From contig NZ_BJWF01000002.1 in NCBI RefSeq assembly GCF_007990225.1, forward strand, positions 1 through 64,000: a stretch of DNA of 64,000 bases, read 5' to 3'. Position 1 is the stretch's first letter. The number at the start of each line of letters is the position of its first letter. Origin of the DNA: Enterococcus villorum (GTDB lineage: Bacteria; Bacillota; Bacilli; Lactobacillales; Enterococcaceae). Shown here one piece after another: positions 19,427 to 29,947 of the stretch. Position numbers and translations under genes: made by a program. The notes under the pieces are model-generated. The model made no database searches, was not told the DNA's origin, and saw only the letters and a list, made by a program, of their open reading frames with translations.

Positions 19427-21433
19427 TTGAAGAATTTAGTATTATTTAGTGCTTGCTTGTCATTAAGTTTTATTGGCGGAGTGACGGCAAACGCAGAGGA
19501 AAAAGCAAAGGAATTTAGTAACCATTTTGCGCAGGAAACGAAAAATTTTGTAGAAAATCAAGTGATTCACAAAATATTTCCTGGGCGTGGTGATGCTGAA
19601 CTAGAAAAAAATAGACAAGGGAGGCAACGAAGATATTCGCCTTTAGAAGCAACAGGGGCATATGCGAAAACCGGTGATACTTTGATGGTAGAAGTGAAAG
19701 AACAAGATGGTCTTTCATTGAGGATTGGCTCACCAACGCGAGATAGAGCACAAACATATCAGTTAAAACTGGGACAAAATATGATTCAAGTAAGAAATGA
19801 TGGTCCTGTGTACATAATTAATAGTAACGATAGTGGGCAAGCATCGGTCTCACTTAGTGGTTACAGTGGTCAAATGCCTTATTTTTCTTTAGGTGAAACC
19901 TCTGTAGGAGATTTTCAAACACAAATGTCAAGGATGACACAAGCTAGAGACGTGCAGCTAGTTAGCGATAAAGCAATTATCACGGTTAGTTATGAAAGAG
20001 CGAAAAAATATTTAGAAAATCCGCAAGAATTAATGGAGTACTATGATCGCTTTTTACTTGCTCGAGATCGTGTATCTGGTATTACAGATGAAGGGAAAGC
20101 GGCTAATCGTCCAGATCGACATTTTCAACATTTTGTGGAAGTAAGCACTGGATATATGTATGCTTCAAATGAATACATGGGTTTCAATGGAGATGCTGCT
20201 TTAGAAAGATTATTAAAAACGAATAATGGCTGGGGTCCATGGCACGAAAGTGGACATCAGCGCCAACAAGATGCTTGGACTTGGTCCGAGGTTTTAGAAG
20301 CAACGGTTAATATTTATTCTTTAGCCGCTCAAAAAGAAATAACTGGTAGTATGAGTGCTCTTGATCCACATTACGAGGCTATGCATCGATATTTAGATCG
20401 ACCAAATGCGGAAAAAGACTTTAATAATCAAAGTAATGAATTGAAGTTAGTAATGTTTGGTCAACTAGAATTGACATTTGGTGAAAAATTTTATCCATTA
20501 TTGCACCAATACTATCGTGAAAATAACATTAGTATGCCTTCAAATGCTCAGAAAATACAACACTTTATGCTGAATGTAGCGGAAATAACAGGCTTTGATA
20601 TGACTGAATATTTTGAAAATTGGGGCTTTAATATCAGTCAATCAACCCGCATAGCGTTAAAACAGTATGCACCATTAAACGTGGATATTTGGCGTAATGA
20701 TAATCAGACAGTCAAACAATTACCTCTTCAGAAAGTTTCATCTGTTCAAGTAACGTCACCCAACAGAATTGAAGTTGAAATGGTTGATGGAGATACGGAT
20801 TTATTAGCAGGAGAAAAAATTGTTTTAATGAAAAATGGCGTCTATTTTTCTGAGTTAACAGATCGAAGAGCCTTTAATAGTGCCTTTACTAATGGTGTTT
20901 GGCGGACAAATACAACCATTGGAGCTAACGATCATTTTAGAATTGAAGTTCGAAAAAGCTATGGAAGATACACATTATATGAACACAAACCAGATCCGTA
21001 TGCTAATGAGCTTCAGGAAAAAATTAAGCAGCTAAGTATCTCGACTCCGTTAGCTTCTACTGTCACTCAAAATCAGTTAGATGAGTTAAGAGAAGCCCTT
21101 AATGGTATTAATAATGTGTTCAATAAGAAAAAGCCATTAGAACAATTAGAAAAGTTAGAGCAAGCTTATCTAAATACATTAGTGAATAAGATTGAACTGA
21201 CGAAAGACAATCAACTCCAAGTGCATTTTGCAGACAGACGTTTTAGAGATTATGAAAAAATTGTTATTAGAGCTGATGACAAATATTTAGCTGAAGTAGC
21301 CAATGGAACAATTTATTACGCTTCTGCCAGCAATAATACTTTAAGGGTCAATGATCAAGGCGCAGTACAAAACTTTAGTGTAGAAGTTCGTTTACCGCAT
21401 AAAGTATATGAAATTGCCCGTTGGACGAAATAA
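19427..21433 (+). CDS. Secreted M60-family (enhancin-like) metallopeptidase
   Basis: A 668-aa secreted protein; start TTG 19427 with GGGGGAGAG upstream. The signal peptide ends near VTANAEE. Residues about 65-160 form an N-terminal beta domain, followed by the M60 catalytic domain with zinc motif HESGH at 273-277 and the downstream Glu in WSEVLEATVNIYS. The C-terminal about 240 residues contain two related modules (beginning VSSVQVTSPNRIEVEMVDG and LVNKIELTKDNQLQVHFADR), probably binding domains, separated by a helical linker. M60 peptidases cleave O-glycosylated mucins, so this is a candidate mucin-degrading virulence or colonisation factor. No LPXTG: it is either released or held by its C-terminal modules. 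Confidence 0.88.
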   Translation: MKNLVLFSACLSLSFIGGVTANAEEKAKEFSNHFAQETKNFVENQVIHKIFPGRGDAELEKNRQGRQRRYSPLEATGAYAKTGDTLMVEVKEQDGLSLRIGSPTRDRAQTYQLKLGQNMIQVRNDGPVYIINSNDSGQASVSLSGYSGQMPYFSLGETSVGDFQTQMSRMTQARDVQLVSDKAIITVSYERAKKYLENPQELMEYYDRFLLARDRVSGITDEGKAANRPDRHFQHFVEVSTGYMYASNEYMGFNGDAALERLLKTNNGWGPWHESGHQRQQDAWTWSEVLEATVNIYSLAAQKEITGSMSALDPHYEAMHRYLDRPNAEKDFNNQSNELKLVMFGQLELTFGEKFYPLLHQYYRENNISMPSNAQKIQHFMLNVAEITGFDMTEYFENWGFNISQSTRIALKQYAPLNVDIWRNDNQTVKQLPLQKVSSVQVTSPNRIEVEMVDGDTDLLAGEKIVLMKNGVYFSELTDRRAFNSAFTNGVWRTNTTIGANDHFRIEVRKSYGRYTLYEHKPDPYANELQEKIKQLSISTPLASTVTQNQLDELREALNGINNVFNKKKPLEQLEKLEQAYLNTLVNKIELTKDNQLQVHFADRRFRDYEKIVIRADDKYLAEVANGTIYYASASNNTLRVNDQGAVQNFSVEVRLPHKVYEIARWTK

Positions 21434-21989
21434 AGTGGATTGGTCGAAAAAGATATGAGCAACAAAGTAAATGATCTCGTTCAATAATCTAGAAAAGATG
21501 ATTTAAATTGATTTGAAAAAAATATGTGATCATTCATAAAACAACAAAATAAAATTATTAACTGTTGAAATAAGTAAAAGAAAAAATATCATAGTGGGAA
21601 AAAATTATAACACCTCTTTTAATAGTTCCCGTTCAATGAGTTGCTTCTTGTAATATAGAAAAATCATAGATTTGTGACTGGAACACACCCTAAATATTAG
21701 ATATAGAATCTAATATTTAGGGTGTGTTTCAATTTTATTTGGTTATTTTTTTATCATGCTATTGTATCTGATTACAAAATGAATAGAGGGAATTTCACAC
21801 AAATAGTTATCATTTAAATGCGAGTGATTCTATTCATTTAAAGATGCCAAATGATAAAAATACAAATCTCATATTGTTTTTGAAAGGCCAAGCCTTTTTG
21901 TTGCACATGATTGTGAAATGAAATACAATTAAAAACATTATAATGTAATTATTTTAATTGAGGTTGGTAAACTTGAAAGGAGAGAGAAA
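21434..21989. other. Intergenic region between the two M60 genes
   Basis: About 555 bp without a gene. It holds the terminator at 21682-21731 and, close to the next start, an AAAGGAGAGAG ribosome binding site. Promoter elements for the second M60 gene are not clear. Confidence 0.4.
21682..21731. terminator. Rho-independent terminator after first M60 gene
   Basis: Arms 21682-21702 and 21708-21729 pair almost perfectly over about 21 bp (core CACCCTAAATATTAGAT / ATCTAATATTTAGGGTG), with A-rich left and T-rich right flanks. Confidence 0.85.
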
Positions 21990-24403
21990 ATGAAAAGAAG
22001 TGCGTTATTTTGGATGTTTTTTTCGCTTATTTTTGTAGGTGGTATTTCTGTGAAGGCGGATGTATTAGAAACTCAGGAAACGAGCAACCAAGAAACTATT
22101 AATGAAACAGAACAAAAAGGAATAACCAAGGTGTATGCAGGACGAGGTGGTGCCGAAAACAATCGCATTAGTCAATTGAGAGATTATCGGTACTCATATT
22201 TAGATCCAGTAGGAGTGTATGCGCAAGTAGGGGATGTTTTGACTGTGAATGTTCAAGAAAAGGAAGGAATGAAATTAGCAATTGGTTCGCCAAAAAGAAA
22301 CACTGAAAAAACTTTTGTACTTAAACAGGGTGAAAATACCATTCAAGTAGAAAATGAAGGTCCTGTTTATGTCATCAATACAACTGACGAAGATGTAACG
22401 ATTAGTGTAAATGGCGCCTCAGGTCAGATGCCATTTTTTACTTTAGGAGAGACCACTGTGGAAGAATTTAAGGCACAAATGACTCAATTTACAAATGCCG
22501 AAGATGTTCAACTGGTCAGTCAAAAAGCCATGGTTACTGTAAGTTACGCCATGGCAAAGAAATATTTAGGAAATCCTGAAGAGCTAATGAGATATTACGA
22601 CCGTTTTTTACTTGCTCAAGACAAAGTATCTGGTATCACAGATGAAGGAAAACCGGTTAATCACACAGATCGACATTTGCAACATTTTGTAGAAGTCCCA
22701 TTTCAGTATATGTATACAGATCAAGAATATATGGGATTTCATGGAGACCTTGCAATGGAACGCTTGTTGAAAACCAATAACGGTTGGGGAGTGTGGCATG
22801 AAAGTGGGCATCAACGGCAACAAACTCCATGGAAATGGTCAGGGGTAAAGGAGTCGACTGTTAATATCTATTCGATGGCAGCACAAAAAGAATTGTATGG
22901 AAAGATAACAGCGTTAGATCAATATTACCCGCAAATGTATCAATATTTAGCAAAAGACAATTCAGAAAAAGTATTTAATGATTTAAGTAATGATGTGAAA
23001 ATGGTCATGTTTGGACAGCTAGAGATGATTTTTGGAGAAAAATTCTATCCACGTTTACATCAATATTATCGAGAAAACAGGATTAATATTTCTTCAGATG
23101 CGGAAAAAATACAACAATTTATCTTAAATGTGTCAAAAATAACTGGGTACAACATGGCGGATTATTTTGAAAAAAATGGGGCTTTACAATCAATGAAAAT
23201 ATAAAAGCAGAAATGTCAAATTATCTTACCCTCACTAGTGAAATCTGGCAAACAGGTAGTAAAACAATCAAAGAACTACCAATGCAAATAATTTCGAATG
23301 TACAATTAAGTGCACAATCTGTAGAAGTCGAATTTCTAGAAAGTGATACCAATCTTTTAGCAAATGAAAAAATTGTCTTACTAAAAAACGGTGAAGTGAT
23401 TGCTGAAATGAATGATGGGCAAGCAAGTAGCATAAACGGAAATAGTTGGCAAATAGAAACAACAGTAGCTGAAGAAGACACCATTCAAATCGCTGTTCAA
23501 AAAGAGGATGGGTTACATCCTTTATATGAGAGTAGTATTTATATTCACACATTAGCAGAAAGAATGACTAATTTAATGGCTGACAATTCATTAGCAACAG
23601 CAACTAACCAAGAAGAACTGGATCATTTTAGAGAAGCAATTAATAGCGTAGCTGATCAAAAGGATCAAAGAGAACTTTTAAACCAATTAGAAAAATTACA
23701 ACAAGCCTATTTAAATACACTATTTGATCAAATGGAATTAAGCGAAAACAATGAATTAGCTATTTATTTTTCAGATGAGCGTTTTCAATCCTATGAACAT
23801 ATCATTGTAAAAGGGGATGGGCAAGTACTTGCTGAAATAAATAACGGCACAGCAACGAATGGCACTTTAAATGGAAATATTTTGCAATTAAATACACAAG
23901 GAGTAGCAAGTAATTTTAGCGTTGAGGTTGAATATGCGAATCAATCCTACGAAATTACTTTAGTGAAAAAAACATTGCTAGAAATAATGTGTCAATTAAA
24001 CAGTTATCAAAACCACACATCTGTAGACGTAGTAACACAAGAAAAAATAAATCAGCTGAAGTCGTCAATTGAACAATTAGCTGAACCGAATGATGTCAAA
24101 ACTAAACTGAGCCAACAGCTACAAAAGATCCAACAAAGTTATTTAGAAGAGCTGATCGAAGGTATTTCTGCCAAAGGAAACAAACTTGCTGTGACGTTTG
24201 TTGACGAAAGATATAAAGACTATAAAATAGTAATCTTGAAAGACGGGAGTTACATGGCAGAGGTAACAAATGGAAAAGTTTACTATGGTAATTTAGCTAA
24301 TCATGTTTTTTTATCCACTAGTAATTTGACTCCAGGATCTGAATATAGAGTAGAAGTAAGATTGACGGATAAAACTTATACGATTGCTAGGCAAATATTT
24401 TAA
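21990..24403 (+). pseudogene. Second M60-family metallopeptidase, frameshifted at an A7 run
   Basis: A tandem paralogue of the previous gene. Frame 21990-23204 encodes a signal peptide (ends VKADVLE), the beta domain and the full zinc site HESGH at 270-274; frame 23213-24403 encodes three C-terminal modules instead of two. The break is at GAAAAAAATGGGGC (23169-23182): one more A restores WGFTINENIKAEMSNYL, collinear with WGFNISQSTRIALKQYA of the first copy. As read, the product would be a 404-residue protein keeping the peptidase domain but losing all C-terminal modules, so it might still be secreted and active but not retained. A one-base homopolymer error is the alternative. Confidence 0.85.
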
Positions 24404-24582
24404 TCAATCGTCACTGTTATCTATGCTTAGAAGATAATGAACACTTAACCAAAAAGTAACTATGAAAATGTGATATTAGCAGATGAATTAAAAACTCGTG
24501 AATATAAATTGCACTTAAATGTAGAAATCAAGTGTTTTATTCAAATCGCTACTATTTATAAATGCGAAAAACTAATTTCTAG

Positions 24583-24612
24583 GATTGCAGGTCTTTTTTT
24601 CTGCAATCTTCT
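24583..24612. terminator. Terminator after second M60 gene
   Basis: GATTGCAG and CTGCAATC form an 8-bp stem with a 10-base T-rich loop and a T-rich tail. Confidence 0.6.
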
Positions 24613-24795
24613 TTGTTTTTAATTAAATTTAAATTAAAAAACAGTGTGTTTTTTTGTTGTGTTATTATTTTTGTTTTGTATAATTAAAGAACGTTAAATT
24701 TTTTTAAAAAACATTTAAAAAATATTTTTAGATGATAATAATTTTTTTGAAAGTTTAATTTAATTCTTTGTTAACAAAAAAATTAGTAAATGACA

Positions 24796-24868
24796 GGAGG
24801 GGGGGAGATATTTGATAATCATTTTTCTGATTGATAATACTTGTATTATTTATAATCATTGTAAATAA
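24796..24868 (+). other. Orphan ribosome binding site with 18-codon leader ORF
   Basis: AGGAGGGGGGAG, a very strong Shine-Dalgarno, is followed by TTG at 24812 and an 18-codon hydrophobic frame ending at 24868. The arrangement mimics the start of the first M60 gene (GGGGGAGAG then TTG). It could be a leader peptide for the LRR gene 170 bp downstream or the fossil start of a deleted secreted protein. Confidence 0.35.
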
Positions 24869-25037
24869 TACAAATATCATATTTTTTAGAAGAAACAAAA
24901 TTCAAATGAAATATTCATAATGAGTTAATCGAAAATACAATAAATAAAAAACATTTAAAAGATATTAAATAACAATTTATAAATTAAAATATAATTATAA
25001 ATATTATTAATGAAAATTAAAGGAGGTTTTACAACAA

Positions 25038-26855
25038 ATGATTAGTAAAAAAATGGGATTATTTATGTTAAGTGGTGTATTGGCAGGGGCGATGGCAGTT
25101 TCATTTTCTGGGGACGTGGTGGCAAACTCAGTAAGCGATGCATTTGCTAAAGAGGAGCCAATGCTATCTAAACTTTCAGAGCTAACAAATTTGAACCAAG
25201 CAACGCTCCATGGTTCTTTGCTTGTGCCAGAAAATCCAAAGAAAGTTGTTGATATTTTTGATCCACAATTAAGAAAGGCCTTAATGAAAATTCTAAACGT
25301 ACAAAATGGTTTGGAAATCACAGTAGAAAGACTTGCATCATTAACAGAACTTGATTTATCTGGAAATCAGATCGAAAATTTGTATGGACTACAACATGCT
25401 ATTAATTTAGTTGATCTGCGTATTAATGACAATCAAATTAGTGATTTGAGTCCGATCGCAGGATTAACGAAATTAGAGATATTAGGTGCTGATTACAATC
25501 AAATTACTGATTTAACACCATTAACAGGTTTATCCAATTTATCACAGCTTTCATTAGTCTATAATGGTATTACTGACATTAGTCCGCTGACTGAAATCAC
25601 TACATTAACTGGTTTATGGTTAAATGCCAATCACATTACTTCAATTACTAGTTTAGCAAATCTGACTAATTTAAATATTATGCAATTAAAGTTAAATGAA
25701 ATCAAAGACATTTCTCCTTTAGCGAACTTGAAAAATTTGACACAACTATCTCTAGAATCCAACCAAGTATCGGATATTTCACCATTACATAACCTGACAG
25801 ATCTCAGAGTTTTAATGCTGAGAGATAACAAGATCAGTGATACCAGTAAGCTCTCGCAATTATCGAAGATTACTGCTTTGGATTTAAGAGATAATACACT
25901 TTCTCAACTTCAAGCAGTTCAATCGCTCACAAGTTTACAGGCGCTTTATTTAACAGGAAACCAGTTAAGTGATACCAATGAGCTAACCTCCTTGACAAAC
26001 TTACAAGTGTTGCACTTAAATGACAATTATCTTCAATCGGTTGAAGGGTTAGCAACGTTGACTAAATTAACTTCTTTACAATTGGAACGTAACCAAATTG
26101 ATGATATTTCTGATTTATCTTCCTTAACCAATTTATCTTCCTTAGGGTTAAGTTATAATAACCTTAAGACAATTGATGCCTTATCACCGTTAACGAATCT
26201 ACGTACTTTGACATTAAAGCAAAATCAAATTGAAGATTTAACCGCTTTGAGTCAACTGATCGAATTAGAATATTTAAGTAGCGGAGATAATAATCTTAAA
26301 GATGTTACTCCGTTGAAAAATTTAACAAAACTTAAAAGCCTTTTTTTGCCACATAATCAATTAAGTAATATTGACGGATTAAAGAATTTGTCTCAACTAA
26401 TTGAGGTGAATTTCTATGGTAATCAACTAACAAGTGAAAGTATTAAAGCGCTAAGTGCATTGACTCACTTAGAAGCTCTAGGTTTATCAGGTAACCAAAT
26501 TAGTGATGTGACACCGTTGAAAGATTTAATTAATTTGAAGACATTGGTCGTATCATTTAATCAAATTACTGATTTAAGTCCGTTGAAGCATTTAACGAAA
26601 CTAACTGATTTAAGGGCAGATAACCAACTCGTCAAACTACCCAATGCCGCAGTATTCAGTCCAGTAAAGATTGCTTTTAAAGATTTAGATGGAAGTGAAC
26701 TAAAGATACAAGGTGCAGGGGAAATTCCTTATTATTACGATTCTGAAAGAGCTGAATTAACATGGTTAGCAGAAGGAGAAGGGAAGTTAAGTTTTATTTC
26801 TCAAGATGGAAAGTTTAGTGGCAAGGTGTTTCAAGATGCGCACTATGTAAAATAA
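25038..26855 (+). CDS. Internalin-like leucine-rich-repeat secreted protein
   Basis: A 605-aa protein with an AAAGGAGG site, a signal sequence (residues 1-31, ending VVANS), a short cap, and about 19-20 tandem 22-residue leucine-rich repeats (about residues 90-530) of internalin type, consensus TNLxxLxLxxNQIxDISPL. A small C-terminal beta domain follows (IAFKDLDGSELKIQGAGEI onward). There is no LPXTG, GW or WxL motif, so attachment to the cell is not evident and the protein may be released. Similar LRR proteins of enterococci contribute to host-cell contact and immune evasion. It follows the mucinase genes and precedes a peptide-sensor two-component system that could control it. Confidence 0.88.
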   Translation: MISKKMGLFMLSGVLAGAMAVSFSGDVVANSVSDAFAKEEPMLSKLSELTNLNQATLHGSLLVPENPKKVVDIFDPQLRKALMKILNVQNGLEITVERLASLTELDLSGNQIENLYGLQHAINLVDLRINDNQISDLSPIAGLTKLEILGADYNQITDLTPLTGLSNLSQLSLVYNGITDISPLTEITTLTGLWLNANHITSITSLANLTNLNIMQLKLNEIKDISPLANLKNLTQLSLESNQVSDISPLHNLTDLRVLMLRDNKISDTSKLSQLSKITALDLRDNTLSQLQAVQSLTSLQALYLTGNQLSDTNELTSLTNLQVLHLNDNYLQSVEGLATLTKLTSLQLERNQIDDISDLSSLTNLSSLGLSYNNLKTIDALSPLTNLRTLTLKQNQIEDLTALSQLIELEYLSSGDNNLKDVTPLKNLTKLKSLFLPHNQLSNIDGLKNLSQLIEVNFYGNQLTSESIKALSALTHLEALGLSGNQISDVTPLKDLINLKTLVVSFNQITDLSPLKHLTKLTDLRADNQLVKLPNAAVFSPVKIAFKDLDGSELKIQGAGEIPYYYDSERAELTWLAEGEGKLSFISQDGKFSGKVFQDAHYVK

Positions 26856-26902
26856 ACTGTTTAAATAATTCATATAAAATATCAGAATAGTAGAGAAAAA
26901 AT

Positions 26903-27225
26903 GAATGGAAATGTAACCTTTTATGTTGATCGCTCGAGAGCCCTGTCAACATATTGATGATGTGGAGGATACAAGAAAATTTAGAAAAGGATCAATGGTA
27001 ATCGTTTGAGGCAATGGTACTACTAGATTAGTAAGTAGAGTGTGTTGGTAGAAATAGAACATAATCAGATGATGATTAGCTCTATTCAAGTAGGACTACA
27101 AAAAATGTGTAGAATTAAAAAACTATTTATTTTTACAAAAAAATAAAAATTGAAATCTAGTGAAACTCTTAAGCAAAGAGATGTCACTAGATTTTTTTAT
27201 GAATAAAATAGAAAAATGTTGAAGA
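26903..27225 (+). pseudogene. Relic of a relE toxin region, homologous to 42.7-43.0 kb
   Basis: This stretch aligns by eye with the relE gene and its downstream terminator at 42703-43010. Shared blocks are TCAACATATTGATG, CAAGAAAATT, GGCAATGG, GTGTTGGTAGAAATAG, CTATTCAAGT, the inverted repeat around AAATCTAGT...ACTAGATTT, and TTATGAATAAAATA. Multiple stops destroy the coding frame. It is therefore the remains of an ancient copy of the mobile-element segment still present 16 kb downstream. Confidence 0.75.
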
Positions 27226-27573
27226 GAAACCATGAGTGCAACCAAAAGGAAGACGAAAATAAAGAGTATCTATAGAAATAGAAAAAAAAAGAACTGATTG
27301 AGATTGCCAAAAGGATGATTTCATTAGTTCTAATCTATTTGTATTTACAAATAAATAGTCATGGAAGAGATTAGTATTTTTTTCTTTAACAAATGTTGAT
27401 TTTTTTAAGAAACTAGCGCTCAAGATACTTTTTGCTACGTTTTAAGACATCTTCCCATGTTTGTTATATTCCAATAGTACAATAGTTATACAAAAAGAAC
27501 GAATTATTTCCACTTTTATATTTATGTCTAAAATTTTTGAGAATAAAACAGAAACTGCATGGAGGTGTTCTGC

Positions 27574-28871
27574 ATGACGTATGTTGATATAGGATCTTTT
27601 TGTGATAATTTTCGAACGTTTTTAGAACTCTTTTTTTTCTATATCATTTTTTATAATTTGTATAATGAAATACCATTAGAGAAAAAAATAATCCTTCCAA
27701 TTGTGGTGTTGCCTCTTACATTTATCGTCCAAATCCCTCTAGAAGGGGTTGGAGATATGGTACCAATCATTATATGTTTTATATCTTTAAAAAAAAAGAT
27801 CAAGAGAATTTTACATTATTAAATGCATTACTAATTAGTGCAACTGTTCCATACGTAGTCTCTCTGTTAATATCTGTAGGCGTTTTGAATAATTATTTTC
27901 TGGGTGAATTGAAAGATCCGATGTATATACTACTTGAAATTTTATTAGAACTAACAGTCATCTTAATATTAAGGCGTATATCAAAATTAATAAACTTAAA
28001 ATATTTTCTATATCAATACAGTTCATTATCTTCTACGCTCCTATTAAGTTTTTACTATCTTACAATTCAACTATTCTTATATGTTGCAGAGTACTTTAAG
28101 GCGTATGAAAACTTTATTTTTAATATAGCGCTTTTCTTGATTATGCAAATTATATTTTTAGCCATTTTTTTGGTGAAGGAAATAAAGAAGAAAAAGCATG
28201 AGTATGAGAATAAAATTTTAGAAAAACAGCTTTTAGATTTTAAAGTTTATGCTGTTCAACTAGAAGCAAACCAACTTGAGTTACGAAAATTTAAGCATGA
28301 TTATAAGAATCTCTTATTAAGTTTAAAGCAACTTGCTACTGAAAGTGATCCCAAAGTTTTTGAAAAGAGAATTATGATTCTTGAAAAATATTCTGAATGT
28401 TATTTTACTTCCATAGATTGGAATTACAATGACATAGAAAATATCAAAGACATATACTTGGAAATTCTTTTCATCAGCAAAGTGTATTTCATGAAAGAAT
28501 CAGATATTATGTTTCAAATAGAATGCAAAGTTCCGGTAGATGTTGTTCCTATACAAGTTTTTGATTTGGTAAGGATTCTAGGAGTATGTTTAGATAATGC
28601 AATAGAGGCTGCCATTCAAACAAATAATCCTTTCATTAATGTATCTATTATAAAAGATAGGAATCAAATAGAATTTATTATACAAAATTCGGCCATAGAG
28701 ACAAAAGAAGGAATTCCAAAGCTTTTAAAGGCCGGTTATTCAACAAAAAAAGGACACTCAGGTCTTGGTCTTTCTAATATAGAAGATATAAAAAAGAAAT
28801 ATTCAAATGTTTATGTGCAGTATGAAAAGACAAAAGAGCAATTTACTGTTCAAATTGTATTGTTATGTTAA
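27574..28871 (+). pseudogene. GHKL sensor histidine kinase split at an A9 run
   Basis: ATG 27574 has GGAGG eight bases upstream. The first frame (ends 27822) gives two hydrophobic helices; the second (through 28871) gives more helices, the H-box FKHDYKN, an N-box (LGVCLDNAIEAA) and a G-box (GHSGLGLSNIEDI). They meet at TTA followed by nine A (27789-27797). A -1 shift at A AAA AAG (27792-27798), or one extra A, yields one AgrC-like kinase of about 430 residues, the expected length. So the gene is either broken, phase-variable through the A-run, or expressed by slippage. The partner regulator starts 14 bp downstream and is intact. Confidence 0.75.
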
Positions 28872-28884
28872 GGAGTGGAGTAAT

Positions 28885-29664
28885 ATGGGCTATCCAATTA
28901 TTTTATGTGAAGACAATTTAGTACAACTACAGCAATTGGAAAATATTATACGAAATTATATCCTTTTTCATAGTGAACTTTTAAAAATTGTGTTAAAGAC
29001 TCAATGTCCTCAGGAAGTGAAAGACTATCTGATAGAATTTCAACCGCAAAATGGTATTTACTTTTTAGATATTGACCTGAATCACTCTATTGACGGGATT
29101 CAACTTGCTGAAATAATTAGAAAACATGATGCACAGGCTAAAATCATTTTTATCACCACACATGATGAATTGGCTCCATTAACGTTGAAAAGAAGAGTCG
29201 AACCACTTGGATTTGTTTCAAAAGATCTAGAATTTGATTTATTTCGATCGAAGATAATGGACATGTTAAGTCTTGGACAGGAAAGAATAGATTCTGTGAA
29301 GTCAGCTCGTAAAGCTATATTTACTTTTTCTGTTGGAACACAAACATATAATATTGATATGGATGAAGTTCAGTTTATCGAACCGTCTATTATTCCACAT
29401 AGAGTCGTTTTATATACAAAGCACGGTCAATATGAATTTTATAGTCGCTTAAATGAACTTGAAGAAAAATATCCATTATTGTTTCGTGCAAGCCGAAGTT
29501 GTTTAGTCAATTTAATGAATGCGACAGAAATAAACTTCTCAAAACGCTTAATCGTATTCAAAAAAGATTTATCAAGAAAATTTTCAGTAGGACGTTCGAA
29601 AATATTAAGGAATTTATCAATAACTGGGAGTCAAAGTGAGAGCATTTTCTCTTACAATTTATAA
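28885..29664 (+). CDS. LytTR-family response regulator (AgrA/FsrA-like)
   Basis: About 259 aa; ATG 28885 with AAGGAGTGGAG directly upstream. Receiver domain: ILCEDN at the start, phosphoacceptor Asp in YFLDIDL (about 57-63), TTHDE, and a Lys in FVSKDL. C-terminal LytTR domain (about 150-250) with FRASRSCLVNLMNATEINFS and FSVGRSKI. It forms the usual operon with the upstream kinase gene. The regulon is unknown; the neighbouring LRR protein and the LPKTG adhesin are reasonable candidates by position. Confidence 0.88.
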   Translation: MGYPIILCEDNLVQLQQLENIIRNYILFHSELLKIVLKTQCPQEVKDYLIEFQPQNGIYFLDIDLNHSIDGIQLAEIIRKHDAQAKIIFITTHDELAPLTLKRRVEPLGFVSKDLEFDLFRSKIMDMLSLGQERIDSVKSARKAIFTFSVGTQTYNIDMDEVQFIEPSIIPHRVVLYTKHGQYEFYSRLNELEEKYPLLFRASRSCLVNLMNATEINFSKRLIVFKKDLSRKFSVGRSKILRNLSITGSQSESIFSYNL

Positions 29665-29755
29665 TGGACAATATTGTTTGGGGGAATGATTTTATACAAT
29701 ACAAACATTCAGGAATAAATGCTGATTCAAATAGAAAAAAGAGGGAGACGATAGA

Positions 29756-29947
29756 ATGGATAAAAGTAAAAGAGAATTGAGAAGGAATTTGATCATGTTG
29801 ACAAACAAAGACGATTGGAGTAAGGATCAATCTGTATTTCTACAAGTCAGAGAAATAATTGCAAAAATAGAAAGTAGAAATATAGATCGTGAAAAGGACA
29901 TAGAAGATTTTAATAATTTAAATCAACTGCAAGAAAAAAAGAAGTGA
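29756..29947 (+). CDS. Small charged helical protein of unknown function
   Basis: A 63-aa ORF with a good GAGGGAGACG ribosome binding site. The protein is highly charged and helical (KRELRRNLIMLTNKDDW, then IIAKIESRNIDREKDIEDFN). It has no signal peptide or membrane helix. It follows the response regulator by about 90 bp. The size and charge would fit a bacteriocin-immunity or regulatory peptide, but I recognise no family. Confidence 0.5.
   Translation: MDKSKRELRRNLIMLTNKDDWSKDQSVFLQVREIIAKIESRNIDREKDIEDFNNLNQLQEKKK

Larger units (their letters stand above)
24404..25037. other. Long AT-rich region before the LRR gene
   Basis: About 630 bp with a terminator at 24583-24608 and a striking orphan ribosome binding site near 24796. 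The rest is AT-rich with repeated AATAATAC/GTATTATT palindromes. No substantial gene. Confidence 0.4.
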
